Positions 13,992-24,038 of a stretch of DNA of 64,000 nt are shown piece after piece. Below the pieces are notes generated by a model, which was given only the letters and a program-made list of their open reading frames with translations, was not told the DNA's origin and did no database searches. Made by a program: the position numbers and the translations under genes. Source of the DNA: Planctomycetaceae bacterium (GTDB lineage Bacteria; Planctomycetota; Planctomycetia; Planctomycetales; Planctomycetaceae). Where the stretch lies: positions 2,418,001 through 2,482,000 of the forward strand of contig CP051247.1 of NCBI GenBank assembly GCA_017795105.1, in the 5' to 3' direction. Position 1 is the first letter of the stretch. The number at the start of each line of letters is the position of its first letter.

Positions 13992-14461
13992 TCTCGTTGT
14001 CGATGAAAGCCCCAACTCTCCCGTGATAACAAGCCAGTGGCCCCCGGCGAGCATATTCGTGACTCTCGACCGGAAAGCCGCTCACCGGCAGCAGCTGCTG
14101 CCTGGCAGGTCGTTTCCCCGCAAGCTCCTTCTGCAACAATCCAATCCGGGTGAACAAGCGATCTTTGTCGGCATCATCCCGACACCCCTCCAGTCACCTG
14201 CCCAATATCAAGGCAGCTCAAAAACAAAGCAGTCTTGCAGCAAAAACAAGCCCATTCATTCAGAGACCGAACTAAACCAACGACACACCCGGGCAATAAC
14301 CCGACGAAAGCCCATAGCCCGCCCCGGCCTGCGCGCATTGCAGGCATGCTGCTACAGCGTCGGTCACGAAATGCACGAAATGCGGGTTGTAACTCCCTTG
14401 CAAGTTAATGCGGTTTTCGCACGAACTCGTCTGGATTCTTCGCCGCCCGAGCTGTAATCTA

Positions 14462-14479
14462 ATTGATGATATCATCAAT
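14462..14479. promoter_or_regulatory. Perfect 18-bp palindrome upstream of csrA
   Basis: ATTGATGAT followed by its exact inverse ATCATCAAT. It lies 127 bases before the csrA start and is AT-rich in an otherwise GC-rich gap, which fits a repressor or activator operator. The protein that binds it is unknown. Confidence 0.45.
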
Positions 14480-14606
14480 CTGATCTCGGGATGGCGATAA
14501 GTAATATCACGGCCCGGTGTCGCCTCGAAGAACTCCCTTCCCGAGGTGACCTGCCGCCCCCCAACCACCATTCAAGCCGCATCAGGCGTTAGCTGGAGGA
14601 AGAGCA

Positions 14607-14810
<204 letters not shown>

Positions 14811-14836
14811 CTTTCGCCACCTGCAATCAGATCCAA

Positions 14837-14875
14837 GAGGGGGAACGCCCGATCACGCGGCGGCCCCCCTTTTTT
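14837..14875 (+). terminator. Intrinsic terminator of csrA
   Basis: Interrupted stem (AGGGGG and GCC on the left, GGC and CCCCCT on the right) followed by TTTTTT, 27 bases after the stop codon. Confidence 0.7.
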
Positions 14876-15059
14876 CATGCGCGTCCCGCCCCGCCCCTCA
14901 GCCAGTTCCGAATTGAATTCGACGCTGCCGAGGAGTATCTTTGAAGGGTGAGGAAGGAGTGCGACGACCGCAGTTTCTTGCGACTTTCGTGTCGAGAACC
15001 GCCCGGCTGCCCAGCCGTACGACGCACTCCGAAGAGGAAGTAACGCAACAGGTGCAACC

Positions 15060-16433
15060 ATGCTGGACGTTCTTGGCCGGGGGACCGCCCATACGTGCGA
15101 TGGATTGACGCGACGGGACCTGCTCAACGTGGGCAGCCTCAGCGCAATCGGACTTTCCCTTCCCCAGTTGCTGCAGGCTGAGCAGGCCTCACGGAAGGAC
15201 AAAGACAACGATCGCTCCGTGATCATGATCTTCAACCTCGGAGCCCCCAGTCAGATCGACTGCTTCGACATGAAGCCGGACGCTCCCGCCGAGATTCGTG
15301 GGCCGTTCAAGCCGATCTCCACGAAGAACGCCGACTTCGACATCAGCGAGATTCTGCCCGAACACGCGCGGCTCGCCGACAAGTTCTCGCTCGTTCGCAG
15401 TTGCTATCACACAGCCGCAGCGGTTCACGACACCGGACACCAGATGCTCCAGACCGGCCGCCTGTTTACCGGCGGCGTCGAAACCCCGCATGCCGGTTGC
15501 GTGCTGAGCTATCTTCGCGGCCGCAAGACCGATCTACCCGCGCATGTCGTGCTGCCAGAGATGATGGGCCGCACCGGCGGAAACCTGCCGCACGGCCAGT
15601 CCGCCGGCTTTCTCGGCAAGGCATACGATCCGTTCGTTTTGAATGCCGATCCTTCGAAGCCGAACTTCAAAGTCCCCGACCTGCTGCCGCCGAGCAGCCT
15701 GGGTGACGTTCGTCTGGAACGTCGTCGAGCGTTGCGGGACATTGTCGAATCGAAGCTCTCGGCATTCGAATCGAGCGAGAACGCGAAGTTGATGAGCGAC
15801 AACTTCCAGTCGGCGTATCGACTGATCAACAGCCCGCAGGCCCGCGGCGCATTCGACCTGGAAAAGGAGCCGAAGGAAGTCCGCGAGCGATACGGTATGT
15901 CTCGGTTCGGTCAGTGCTGCCTGCTGGCCCGCCGGTTAATCGAAGCCGGCGTCCGCTTCGTGACCGTCAACACGTTCATGACGGTGTTCAATGAACTCTC
16001 CTGGGACATCCACGGCACCAAACCGTTCGCTTCGATCGAGCAGATGCGTGACCAGGTCGCCCCCATGTACGACCAGGCTTACGGAGCACTGATCTCTGAT
16101 CTCGAAGAACGGGGCCTGCTGGAGAAAACCCTGGTTTGCAATCTGGCGGAATTCGGCCGGACGCCCCGCGTCAATCCGGCTGGTGGACGCGATCACTGGC
16201 CGCAATGCTTCACCACTTACTTTGCAGGGGGCGGCGTGCAAGGGGGGCGAGTCGTCGGCAAGAGCGATTCGATTGGCGCCTATCCGGACGAACGCCCTGT
16301 GAATCCGGCCGAAGTCGTCGCCACGATCTTCCACAGCCTCGGCCTCGACCTGGAAACTCACCTTCCAGGCCCCGCCGGCCGCCCGTTCCCGCTCGTTGAC
16401 TTCGGAACAAAACCGATTCACGAGCTGTTCTGA
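15060..16433 (+). CDS. DUF1501 protein with Tat-like signal
   Basis: 457 residues. The N-terminus carries LTRRDLLNVGSLSAIG, a twin-arginine signal followed by a hydrophobic stretch, so export in folded form is likely. The body has the DUF1501 landmarks: SVIMIFNLGAPSQIDCFDMKPDAP near residue 58, the ILPEHARLADKFSLVRSCYH segment, and near the C-terminus LVCNLAEFGRTPRVN followed by GRDHWP. DUF1501 belongs to the alkaline phosphatase/sulfatase-like superfamily, and these residues correspond to its metal site, but no activity is established. Planctomycetes carry many copies. Unlike the copy at 46183, this one has no DUF1549/DUF1553 partner next to it. Confidence 0.9.
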   Translation: MLDVLGRGTAHTCDGLTRRDLLNVGSLSAIGLSLPQLLQAEQASRKDKDNDRSVIMIFNLGAPSQIDCFDMKPDAPAEIRGPFKPISTKNADFDISEILPEHARLADKFSLVRSCYHTAAAVHDTGHQMLQTGRLFTGGVETPHAGCVLSYLRGRKTDLPAHVVLPEMMGRTGGNLPHGQSAGFLGKAYDPFVLNADPSKPNFKVPDLLPPSSLGDVRLERRRALRDIVESKLSAFESSENAKLMSDNFQSAYRLINSPQARGAFDLEKEPKEVRERYGMSRFGQCCLLARRLIEAGVRFVTVNTFMTVFNELSWDIHGTKPFASIEQMRDQVAPMYDQAYGALISDLEERGLLEKTLVCNLAEFGRTPRVNPAGGRDHWPQCFTTYFAGGGVQGGRVVGKSDSIGAYPDERPVNPAEVVATIFHSLGLDLETHLPGPAGRPFPLVDFGTKPIHELF

Positions 16434-16876
16434 TGCCAGGCCCTCACTGACGTTTCGAGTGGGGAAGCGATTGGGCTCGGAAGGAGATGGCCCCGAAAGA
16501 TTCTTTCGGGGCGGCGCAGCCGTGGGAGAACGGGATCGGACCGCTTACCAGCAAGAGACTGCATCCAACGGAAACACGAAGCAACGCTGAATTCTCACCC
16601 TCGTCAAACTTCGTCCTCCGACGGCTTCGCCGCCCTGATAGCGGAGCTATCACGGCCACCCTCCCTGGACGCAATGTCGAGTGGACAGAAGCCGGTCAAA
16701 GACAAGCCTTTTGTTGCTTCGCAACACAGAGATGAATCTCTGTGCTATCCCGTCGCCCTCACTGACGTTTCGGGTTGAGATGCCGTGTGCTCAGGTTGCC
16801 CCGCCGTTGGAGCCACGCGCAATCGGCGGCAGGATGCCACCGGTACGAGATGTGGGCAATCTTTCGAATTGCCTGG
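16434..16876. other. Hairpin-rich gene-free stretch
   Basis: 443 bp of short palindromes: CCCTCACTGACGTTTCG (16441, family F arm), CCCCGAAAGATTCTTTCGGGG (16490-16510), ATAGCGGAGCTAT (16638), the family A module at 16690-16745, a second family F arm at 16751 and a decayed family D hairpin at about 16824. No gene seen. Confidence 0.7.
16690..16745 (-). repeat. Family A module, single copy
   Basis: Read on the minus strand it gives GGATAGCACAGAGATTC, ATCTCTGTG, then GTTGC-GAA-GCAAC and GGCTTGTC, the same order as the first module of copies A1 and A2. The first and second hairpins are intact. Confidence 0.8.
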
Positions 16877-18100
16877 CTATCGGTTGATTGCTCGGGTTCG
16901 CTCTTCAGAGGTTTCTTCTCGAAGCGACGTCAGCAGTTCGCGCTGGGCGGCGGTCAGATCGTGATTCCGGCGGCCCATGGCGGTGGCGGCTGTGTTGAGA
17001 GCCGCCTCAAGGTCGAGCTGGTCGTCGAGGGCTCCGTGCCACAGGCGGGTGAAGCTGGGGATGTGCTTCGGGCAGAGCCGGCCGGCGGGGAGGACCATCG
17101 CCATGACGCCGACGTTGGAGCCGGTATTAAACAGTGTCCCGATGGCAGTCTTCGCGTGATCGCCGATCAGGCAGCCGATCTTCTTTTCACCGGTCGCAAT
17201 GTATTCGGTGCCGAGCGGAAACTTCACCGTTGAGTAATCGTTCTTGAGATCGCTATTCGACGTGAGTGCACCCAGGTTGACCCACGGACAAACGTAGCTG
17301 TGGCCGAGGAAACCGTCGTGGTACTTGTTGGCGTAGCCGTGAATGATGCTCGCTTCAATCTCGCCCCCGACACGGCAGACCGGACCGAAGGAGGTTTCGC
17401 CGCGGACATTGGCGCGGAACAGCTGCGTTTCCCGTCCGATGTAGCACGGCCCTTCGAGGCGGGTAAAAGACTGGATCACCGCTCCCTCATCGACAATCAC
17501 TGGACCGGCTTCCGCGTTGATCGAGACGAACGGCTCGATACTGGCGGTCGGATGGATAAAGACCTGATCGGCACTCGATCCGCTGCTCAATGCCCCGGCG
17601 GGCACGTCCTGGCCGGCGGTTCGCTGCGATTTCTGCAGTTCGAAATCGAGGGCAATCATCTCTCCGTTATATTTGATGAGTTCCCATGGGTACTGGAGCA
17701 CATATCCGGCCCCAGCATCCGCAGCGTCGGCAAAAAGCGCGGAAATCTGATCGAGCGACTCGAATTCCGCGGTCTGGGGGTCGAACAGACGGGCAAATGA
17801 AGTGTCGGAGCTTGCCGCGGCCGCGAGATTGTGCGGATTTCCGAGCCAGGTCGCATCAATAAGCAGCGTCGGCCCGGCGTTGATCCAATCGAGGTTATTC
17901 ACCCGAGCTTCGGGGAATTCTTCGGCGTAAACCCCGGCCAGGCCGGGACGAACGACAACACCCCATTCCTCGGGCTGAAGCGTTTCCAGCACCCGCTGTC
18001 GCATGGACCGAGTTCCGCAGAGCAGTTCGAAGACTGGACGCAGCAGGGCAATCGGTGAGAATTTCCTGCAGCGGGGCGATTCGACAAACAGCACGCGCAT
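16877..18100 (-). CDS. GlmU-like putative sugar nucleotidyltransferase
   Basis: 407 residues; ATG with AAGGATG five bases upstream. The first 170 residues begin VLFVESPRCRKFSPIALLRPVFELLCGTRSM, which resembles the start of the nucleotidyltransferase-like proteins annotated as alternative GlmU (TIGR03991-type), including the LRPVFELRCG segment. From about residue 195 the protein is a left-handed beta-helix built of hexapeptide repeats (IHPTASIEPFVSI, VIVDEGAVI, CYIGRETQLF, GCLIGDHAKTAIGT). A second helix-disrupting insert, HGYANKYHDGFLGHSYV, is typical of this group. Likely a UDP- or other NDP-sugar uridylyl/acetyltransferase for cell-envelope sugars; activity is inference. Monocistronic. Confidence 0.82.
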   Translation of the reverse strand: MRVLFVESPRCRKFSPIALLRPVFELLCGTRSMRQRVLETLQPEEWGVVVRPGLAGVYAEEFPEARVNNLDWINAGPTLLIDATWLGNPHNLAAAASSDTSFARLFDPQTAEFESLDQISALFADAADAGAGYVLQYPWELIKYNGEMIALDFELQKSQRTAGQDVPAGALSSGSSADQVFIHPTASIEPFVSINAEAGPVIVDEGAVIQSFTRLEGPCYIGRETQLFRANVRGETSFGPVCRVGGEIEASIIHGYANKYHDGFLGHSYVCPWVNLGALTSNSDLKNDYSTVKFPLGTEYIATGEKKIGCLIGDHAKTAIGTLFNTGSNVGVMAMVLPAGRLCPKHIPSFTRLWHGALDDQLDLEAALNTAATAMGRRNHDLTAAQRELLTSLREETSEERTRAINR

Positions 18101-18228
18101 GAAGACATCCTTGATTTGCTGGGGGCTGGGACCTCCGCATCATAAGAACTGGAGAAATCCCGTCCAGTGGAGCCGTAACCTCAAGGATACGAACCTGTTG
18201 ATGCGTTGCTCCGGCTGGCCTGCGTTGG

Positions 18229-18257
18229 TTGAGGGGACCAATAGGGCGCGATATACT
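18229..18257 (+). promoter_or_regulatory. Probable sigma-70-type promoter of gapA
   Basis: TTGAGG (18229-18234), a 17-base spacer and TATACT (18252-18257). Transcription would start near 18264, leaving about 120 bases of leader. Confidence 0.55.
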
Positions 18258-18384
18258 TCGCGGCTCAAAGCATCGGACAAAAATCGTTGCAAATCCCGGG
18301 CAGATCGCCTCGGACCCCAGGGCGGATCCCTGGGAACACTATCGTTTCAGGCTTACACACACCATCCAGAAAGGGGAACTCGCC

Positions 18385-19407
<1,023 letters not shown>

Positions 19408-19426
19408 TCCAGTGATGACTGAAAAC

Positions 19427-19463
19427 AAAAAGGCCCCGCTCGTTCTCGAGCGGGGCCTTTTTT
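19427..19463 (+). terminator. Intrinsic terminator of gapA
   Basis: Perfect stem AGGCCCCGCTCG/CGAGCGGGGCCT with a short TTCT loop and a T-run, with A residues on the other side, so it could act in both directions. It lies between two convergent genes. Confidence 0.9.
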
Positions 19464-19489
19464 CATGCGCCGAACAATCCCTGTCGAAG

Positions 19490-20278
19490 TCACATCTGAA
19501 GATCAGACAGCTTCTCTGGCTGCGGACGTTCCCCATTCTGGATCTCGTCGAGAATTCGCTGCAGGTTGTGCGTGATCTGATCCTCAGAATTCAGTTCGAG
19601 TGACTGGTTAATCGTTTCCTGGGCCCCTTCCAGATCACCGTGGATCAGCAGGGCGAGGCCGAGATTGGCAACCAGGCCCGCGTTATCGGGAACGAGTCGA
19701 ACCGCGTGGCGGGCGGCCTGGACAGCGGGCTCGGTTCGCCCCAGCTTGAGACATTCGAGCACATATTCCCGCGCGACATCGGGATTGGTTTTCTCCAGTC
19801 CGTAAGCCTGCTTGAAGGAATCGCAGGCGTCTTCGGAACGGTCGAGAGCCTGATAGGCTTTCCCCGTAATCCAGCAGGCGGCCCAGTTGGCCGGGTTGAT
19901 CTGAAGTGCGGCCTGAAGCTGCTCGATGCCTCGCTCAATCTCATCTCGAGCCTCGGGGGCATCGGCCGGTTTTGGCTCCCTGCCGGCCAGCTTCATATAC
20001 GGATCGATCAGAGCAGCCCCTTCTTTATAGAGGCGATCGTGTTCTTGTGATTCCGCGGACCATTTCACGGGCTCGTCGTCGATGTTGATGCACAAATCGC
20101 AGCCGGAAAGAGAGAGTTGAACGTTGCTCTCATCTTCACCCAGCTTCTGCATCACCGCCGATCCGCCAGCAACAGAGACAACCTTTCCGCCACGATTGAT
20201 CAGCCCGTTGACCTTCTCAATGCCGAAGAACTGCAGGCCCTCCCCGGTGATACGAATTCCGACACGAATCTCTTGCAT
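19490..20278 (-). CDS. TPR-repeat protein
   Basis: 262 residues; ATG preceded by AGAAAGAAG. The first 80 residues (RVGIRITGEGLQFFGIEKVNG and so on) do not match a family I know. Residues about 105-245 form at least three tetratricopeptide units: EQLQAALQINPANWAACWITGKAYQAL, CDSFKQAYGLEKTNPDVAREY and AARHAVRLVPDNAGLVANLGLALL, followed by AQETINQSLELNSEDQITH. TPRs are protein-protein interaction scaffolds. There is no signal peptide, so the protein is probably cytoplasmic. The N-terminal CDLCINID pair of cysteines is notable but not a recognised motif. It is convergent with gapA and separated from dps by its own start region; partner unknown. Confidence 0.75.
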   Translation of the reverse strand: MQEIRVGIRITGEGLQFFGIEKVNGLINRGGKVVSVAGGSAVMQKLGEDESNVQLSLSGCDLCINIDDEPVKWSAESQEHDRLYKEGAALIDPYMKLAGREPKPADAPEARDEIERGIEQLQAALQINPANWAACWITGKAYQALDRSEDACDSFKQAYGLEKTNPDVAREYVLECLKLGRTEPAVQAARHAVRLVPDNAGLVANLGLALLIHGDLEGAQETINQSLELNSEDQITHNLQRILDEIQNGERPQPEKLSDLQM

Positions 20279-20363
20279 CTTGCTTCTTTCTCACAGCGAC
20301 TGAAAACGGTCCGACCAGTGTCACGTCGTCCCCTCCCGATTACAGTTCATTCCGCGCAAAAAG

Positions 20364-20397
20364 AAAAGGAGCACACCCGAAAGCATGCTCCTTTTTA
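20364..20397 (-). terminator. Intrinsic terminator of dps
   Basis: Stem AAAAGGAGCA/TGCTCCTTTT with T-runs on both strands, 17 bases past the dps stop codon. Confidence 0.8.
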
Positions 20398-20414
20398 TCG
20401 TTCTGCACTGATTC

Positions 20415-20888
20415 TTACTCTTCCTGCGACTGAACCATCCACAGATGTTTTTCGAGACCAGCCGTGATGGCGATCAGCATGTCTTCGCTGATCGGGTCGA
20501 GGTCGCCAAGTTTTTCGATCGACTCGCGAAGACCATTGACCGTTGTCTGCAGGAGGTCGGCGACGATGGTCACGGTGTGGGACGCCGAGAAAAACTTGGC
20601 GTCCATCTTCGACAGCGACGAGGTTTCCGCAACCGTGGAGGCACGCCCGTCTGGAGCGAGACCGAGGGTCGAAATCCGCTCGGCAACTTCATCGGATCCC
20701 ATACGGACGTCATCGATGATTTCGTCGAGCTGCAGGTGCACGGTTCGGAAGTTGTGACCGACGACGCACCAGTGAGCCTGCTTGAGCTGCAGCGAGAGAT
20801 CGAGCAGATCGACCAGACGCGCCTGCAGCGTTTCGACGACATCTTTATTCTTCTCGTCCGGAAGGACCTGCCGTTTGAATTCCGTCAT
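20415..20888 (-). CDS. dps: Dps-family ferritin-like DNA-binding protein
   Basis: 157 residues. The ATG at 20888 (MTEFKRQ) is preferred because AAGGAAA stands at the right distance; a TTG five codons earlier would lie inside that site. The ferroxidase-site signature at the dimer interface is present: LKQAHWCVVGHNFRTVHLQLDEIIDD, with H, H, D and E residues in the usual order. Dps forms a hollow dodecamer that oxidises ferrous iron with hydrogen peroxide and stores it, and in many species also coats DNA. The N-terminus is short and only mildly basic (KRQ, EKNK), so DNA binding is uncertain. Usually controlled by OxyR or PerR; I see no operator I can name. Confidence 0.92.
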   Translation of the reverse strand: MTEFKRQVLPDEKNKDVVETLQARLVDLLDLSLQLKQAHWCVVGHNFRTVHLQLDEIIDDVRMGSDEVAERISTLGLAPDGRASTVAETSSLSKMDAKFFSASHTVTIVADLLQTTVNGLRESIEKLGDLDPISEDMLIAITAGLEKHLWMVQSQEE

Positions 20889-21023
20889 CTCTATTTCCTT
20901 CAATTCAGGTGGGGACTCATCAGTAGTCGCAACCCGCGAACGATGCGGGGAAACTGTCTATCACGTTATCATTCGTTATAGGCGGGCCTGAGTGAAAGGC
21001 AAGATGGTTCGTGATTCGTCGGA

Positions 21024-21971
21024 CTATTTGGCCTCCTCGGCTCGGGCAATCCAGCGTTCGGGATCTTCCTCAAACGCCGCCTTGCAGCCGGTGCAGCAGA
21101 CGTAGAAGGTCTTTCCCTGATAGCTGACCGTCATCGTGCCCAGGCCGCCGGAAATGATGCACGTCCGCTCGCCGTACCCTTCATCAATCAGAGCCATCGA
21201 TGTCCCTTCCCGCTGCGTAGACACGGTATCGATGCGGAAGAAGCGATCGCCGCTCCCCCGCTGCTCGTACACTTCGAGCAGGTAGCGATTGTTGTTCTGC
21301 TGATTGAGCACAAACCGCCGCGGCTTCTCGGCACCGCCGGTTTCAGTGAACTGCAGCTTGTAGGTTCGCTGGGGCTTGTCATCATCTCCCGGCTCATCGA
21401 CGATCTCGGCGATGAACTCGCCCACGAACTTCGCAGTTGCCCCGTCCGGGTCGGTCAACTCAAGTTGATACTGTTTCTTCGCGGGATCATAAGTCATTCT
21501 GGCGTTGCGATAGTACGGATTCGCTCCCGAAGTCATGACCAGTGCCGGTTGAGCCTTGTCCGTTTTGAAGTCCCAGACCCAGTTTGTTTCATCGAGCGAT
21601 TTTGAACCATCGAAGTTCTTCTGCGTGATCCCGCGCCACGTTCCCAACAGGATTTGCAGATCCTTGAGAGCGGAGATGATCGCTTCAGCCTGCTGTTGGC
21701 TGCTGGCACTCGAGCCGTTCGAAGACGCTCCCGACTTGCCCGGCGCCATCGCTGCCTCATTGCCGCCAAATGTGATCACCGGCAGTTCGGGAGGAGCATC
21801 GGACTTCGGTGTCGGCTCCCGATCGACCGGCTCCTTCTCCGGCGATTCCGCTGCGATCACAGCCGGTTCGGCATTCACGGAGACATCCTCGGTAACGGGC
21901 TGAGGTTTCTCAGAACAGCCTGCGATCCAGGCGATCGAAACGAGCAGACAGAGGCGAGACAGATTCAACAT
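21024..21971 (-). CDS. Lipoprotein with C-terminal YHS/TRASH-like metal-binding site
   Basis: 315 residues from the ATG at 21971. The N-terminus is a lipoprotein signal, LLVSIAWIAGC, with the modified cysteine at about residue 18. A proline/glutamate-rich linker follows (about 20-75). The middle (about 90-245) is a beta-rich, probably periplasmic domain with no family I recognise; it resembles the TIGR03067-type domain of planctomycetes in including a LQILLGTWRGI start. The last 55 residues carry CIISGGLGTMTVSYQGKTFYVCCTGCKAAFEEDPERWI, which fits the YHS/TRASH zinc- or copper-type site (a cysteine, 20-odd residues, then CCxGC). A role in metal sensing or binding at the outer face is plausible. 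It lies divergent from the symporter. Confidence 0.75.
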   Translation of the reverse strand: MLNLSRLCLLVSIAWIAGCSEKPQPVTEDVSVNAEPAVIAAESPEKEPVDREPTPKSDAPPELPVITFGGNEAAMAPGKSGASSNGSSASSQQQAEAIISALKDLQILLGTWRGITQKNFDGSKSLDETNWVWDFKTDKAQPALVMTSGANPYYRNARMTYDPAKKQYQLELTDPDGATAKFVGEFIAEIVDEPGDDDKPQRTYKLQFTETGGAEKPRRFVLNQQNNNRYLLEVYEQRGSGDRFFRIDTVSTQREGTSMALIDEGYGERTCIISGGLGTMTVSYQGKTFYVCCTGCKAAFEEDPERWIARAEEAK

Positions 21972-22094
21972 GAGCGGTCTTTCCGTGGGGGAAACGAGAT
22001 CCGAAGCGAGCCGCGTCGGGCCGCTGATCATCAGTTTCGATTCTACAGTCCCGGGGCCCGGAAACCAAACTCTGTTCTCGATTGCCGGCGATCG

Positions 22095-22124
22095 TGGACG
22101 CTCTGAGAACGACTGCTTTATAAT
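22095..22124 (+). promoter_or_regulatory. Probable promoter of the symporter gene
   Basis: TGGACG (22095-22100), an 18-base spacer and a perfect TATAAT (22119-22124), 65 bases before the start codon. Confidence 0.45.
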
Positions 22125-22188
22125 CCGGATCCGTTCGTCGTTCGCCGTTCGTATCCGAGTTTCTCTTTGACTGTCTCTGGAGTGCCCC

Positions 22189-23664
22189 TTGGAGATTTCT
22201 GATTCCGTGCAGTGGATACTCGGGATTACGATTCTGCTGTATCTGATCGTGATGTACGGGATCGGCTACATCGCCCAGCGGAAGATCGCCAATGCGGAGG
22301 ACTTTCTGGTCGCCGGCCGCCAGCTTCCGCTGTCTCTGGCCTGGATGACCCTGCTCGCCACATGGTTCGGCGCGGGAACCCTGCTCGCCGCTGCCGATGA
22401 AGTGCGTAACGAAGGTCTTCAGGCGGCGGCTCTCGATCCCCTTGGAGCCGGCTGCTGCCTGTTGCTGGCCGGACTGTTCGTCGCCGGTCCGATCTGGCGG
22501 ATGCAGATTCTGACGGTCCCCGATCTGTTCCGCATCCGCTTCGGCCCGACCGCGGAATGGCTCTCCTCACTGATCCTGGTCCCGAGCTACTTCGGCTGGA
22601 TCGCCGCTCAGTTCACCGCACTGGCGGGCATGCTGGAGTTGTTCTTCGGCCTCCCGCTTCCGTACGGACTGGCGATCGTCGCAGTCGTCGGAACCGGTTA
22701 CACGCTGATGGGCGGAATGTGGTCAGTCACGCTCACCGACGCCGTCCAAATCTCACTGGTCCTGCTCGGGTTGATCATCCTGACAACAGTCACACTAACC
22801 GAGATCGGCAACGGTGCCCCAACGGCCGGAGCCGCTACGGTCTGGGCTCAGACGCCGGTCGAGCACAGAACACTCATTCCCTTCGATGACCTGGCGCTGT
22901 TCTGGGGCTGGCTCGGGCTGTTTCTCACCGGAGCTCTGGGGAACCTGCCTGGACAGGATCTGATGCAACGGGTCTTCGCGGCTCGATCGGATCGGACGGC
23001 CCGCAATGCCTGCCTGATTGCCGGAGGCGTTTACCTGCTGTTCGGAACGCTGCCGCTCATTCTCGCCCTGGCTGGGAGAACGCTCTTTCCGGACGACTTG
23101 AACCAGGCCATTTTGCCGGCTCTGGCCCACGCGTTTCTTCATCCTGTCCTGGCGATCGTGTTTGTAATCGCGGTGATGTCGGCGATCCTTTCGACGATCG
23201 ACAGTGCCATCCTTTCCCCCGCCAGCGTGCTCGCTCAGAATGTCGGCCGCCGGTTTCTGGAAGGTGATCTGCTGAAGCGAAACCGCTATGCCGTACTGCT
23301 CGTGGCCGGCTGCAGTCTTGGCGTCGCCTACGGCGGAGAGAGTGCCTACGAGCTGCTCGAAGAGGCCTACCTGCTGACGATGGTCGGTCTGTTCGTGCCG
23401 ATGATGTTCGGCCTCTACACCCGCCCTCGAAGCGAATGGCCCGCCGTGGCGAGCATGTGTGTCGGCTTCACGTTATGGGCCGGTCACTTTCTCAAGGGCT
23501 GGGAAAGCTTTCTCGGCCCGCATCTTCCGCAGGATCTGTGGCCGGTTCCGCTTTCTCTGACCATCACTGGGCTGGCCCTCGTGACCTATCTAATCGTCGA
23601 GCCTCCCTGGCGGATGCAGTGGCAGAGCACCCGCCCGGTCGATTCGAACAGCACGGCCCGTTGA
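22189..23664 (+). CDS. Sodium:solute symporter family transporter
   Basis: 491 residues; TTG start with GGAG seven bases upstream (a GTG six codons on is a weaker alternative). The protein is an SSS-family (SLC5-like) carrier with about 13 hydrophobic segments. Landmarks: AEDFLVAGRQLPLSLAWMTLLATWFGAGT near residues 37-65, which is the sodium-site region of the first transmembrane helices, and LGLFLTGALGNLPGQDLMQRVFAARSDRTARNACLIAGGVYLLFG, which corresponds to the SSS signature. Substrates in this family include sugars, amino acids, pantothenate and urea, and this one cannot be assigned. The C-terminus (PVDSNSTAR) is short and cytoplasmic. Monocistronic, with the rpsT terminator behind it. Confidence 0.9.
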   Translation: MEISDSVQWILGITILLYLIVMYGIGYIAQRKIANAEDFLVAGRQLPLSLAWMTLLATWFGAGTLLAAADEVRNEGLQAAALDPLGAGCCLLLAGLFVAGPIWRMQILTVPDLFRIRFGPTAEWLSSLILVPSYFGWIAAQFTALAGMLELFFGLPLPYGLAIVAVVGTGYTLMGGMWSVTLTDAVQISLVLLGLIILTTVTLTEIGNGAPTAGAATVWAQTPVEHRTLIPFDDLALFWGWLGLFLTGALGNLPGQDLMQRVFAARSDRTARNACLIAGGVYLLFGTLPLILALAGRTLFPDDLNQAILPALAHAFLHPVLAIVFVIAVMSAILSTIDSAILSPASVLAQNVGRRFLEGDLLKRNRYAVLLVAGCSLGVAYGGESAYELLEEAYLLTMVGLFVPMMFGLYTRPRSEWPAVASMCVGFTLWAGHFLKGWESFLGPHLPQDLWPVPLSLTITGLALVTYLIVEPPWRMQWQSTRPVDSNSTAR

Positions 23665-23693
23665 TCGGTGCAGGCTGTTCAAAACCGCGCAAC

Positions 23694-23722
23694 AAAAAAC
23701 GCCTGCCAAATCTGGCAGGCGT
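23694..23722 (-). terminator. Intrinsic terminator of rpsT
   Basis: Stem ACGCCTGCC/GGCAGGCGT followed on the minus strand by TTTTTTG. Convergent symporter gene on the other side. Confidence 0.85.
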
Positions 23723-23753
23723 CTTGATTTCAGCATCTGCTCGAAGTGATTGC

Positions 23754-24038
23754 CTAGCTGGCGGTCGACTTCGAAGTCGCAGCGTCCTTGAGGACCTTGT
23801 TCAGGCGGCTCTTGGTGCGGGCTGCTGCATTGCGGTGAATCATGTTCTTGGCGGCAGCCTGATCGAGACGCTTGGCAGCGTAACGGAATGCCGTCTGTGC
23901 GTCTTCCAGCTTGCCTTCCGCAGCCAGTGCGCGGACCTTTTTAATGGCGGTCCGCAGGGCGGAACGCTGCGAGCGATTGTGGATACGTCGCTTCTGACTC
24001 TGACGCAGTGCCTTTTTGGCGTTTGGTGAATTGGGCAT
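23754..24038 (-). CDS. rpsT: 30S ribosomal protein S20
   Basis: 94 residues. Typical S20: MPNSPNAKKALRQSQKRRIHNRSQRSALRTAIKKV, then the helical IHRNAAARTKSRLNKVL near the C-terminus. The protein binds 16S rRNA early in assembly of the small subunit (helix 44 and body). Length and basic composition are normal (87-95 in most bacteria). The start ATG has a weak GGAAACAGG-type site. As in many bacteria, rpsT is a single gene between unrelated neighbours. In E. coli S20 represses its own translation; whether this occurs here cannot be seen. Confidence 0.96.
   Translation of the reverse strand: MPNSPNAKKALRQSQKRRIHNRSQRSALRTAIKKVRALAAEGKLEDAQTAFRYAAKRLDQAAAKNMIHRNAAARTKSRLNKVLKDAATSKSTAS

Larger units (their letters stand above)
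13744..14606. other. Long gene-free stretch upstream of csrA
   Basis: 863 bp. It holds one family B hairpin (GTGCCACTGGC...GCCAGTG, 13968-13991) and the palindrome at 14462-14479. Open frames on both strands here have no resemblance to proteins I know and no clear ribosome binding sites. Confidence 0.6.

Noticed and set aside
13855..14157. Possible small gene on the minus strand in the long gap before csrA
   Set aside because: About 100 codons, no ribosome binding site, no domain, and it crosses a family B hairpin repeat.
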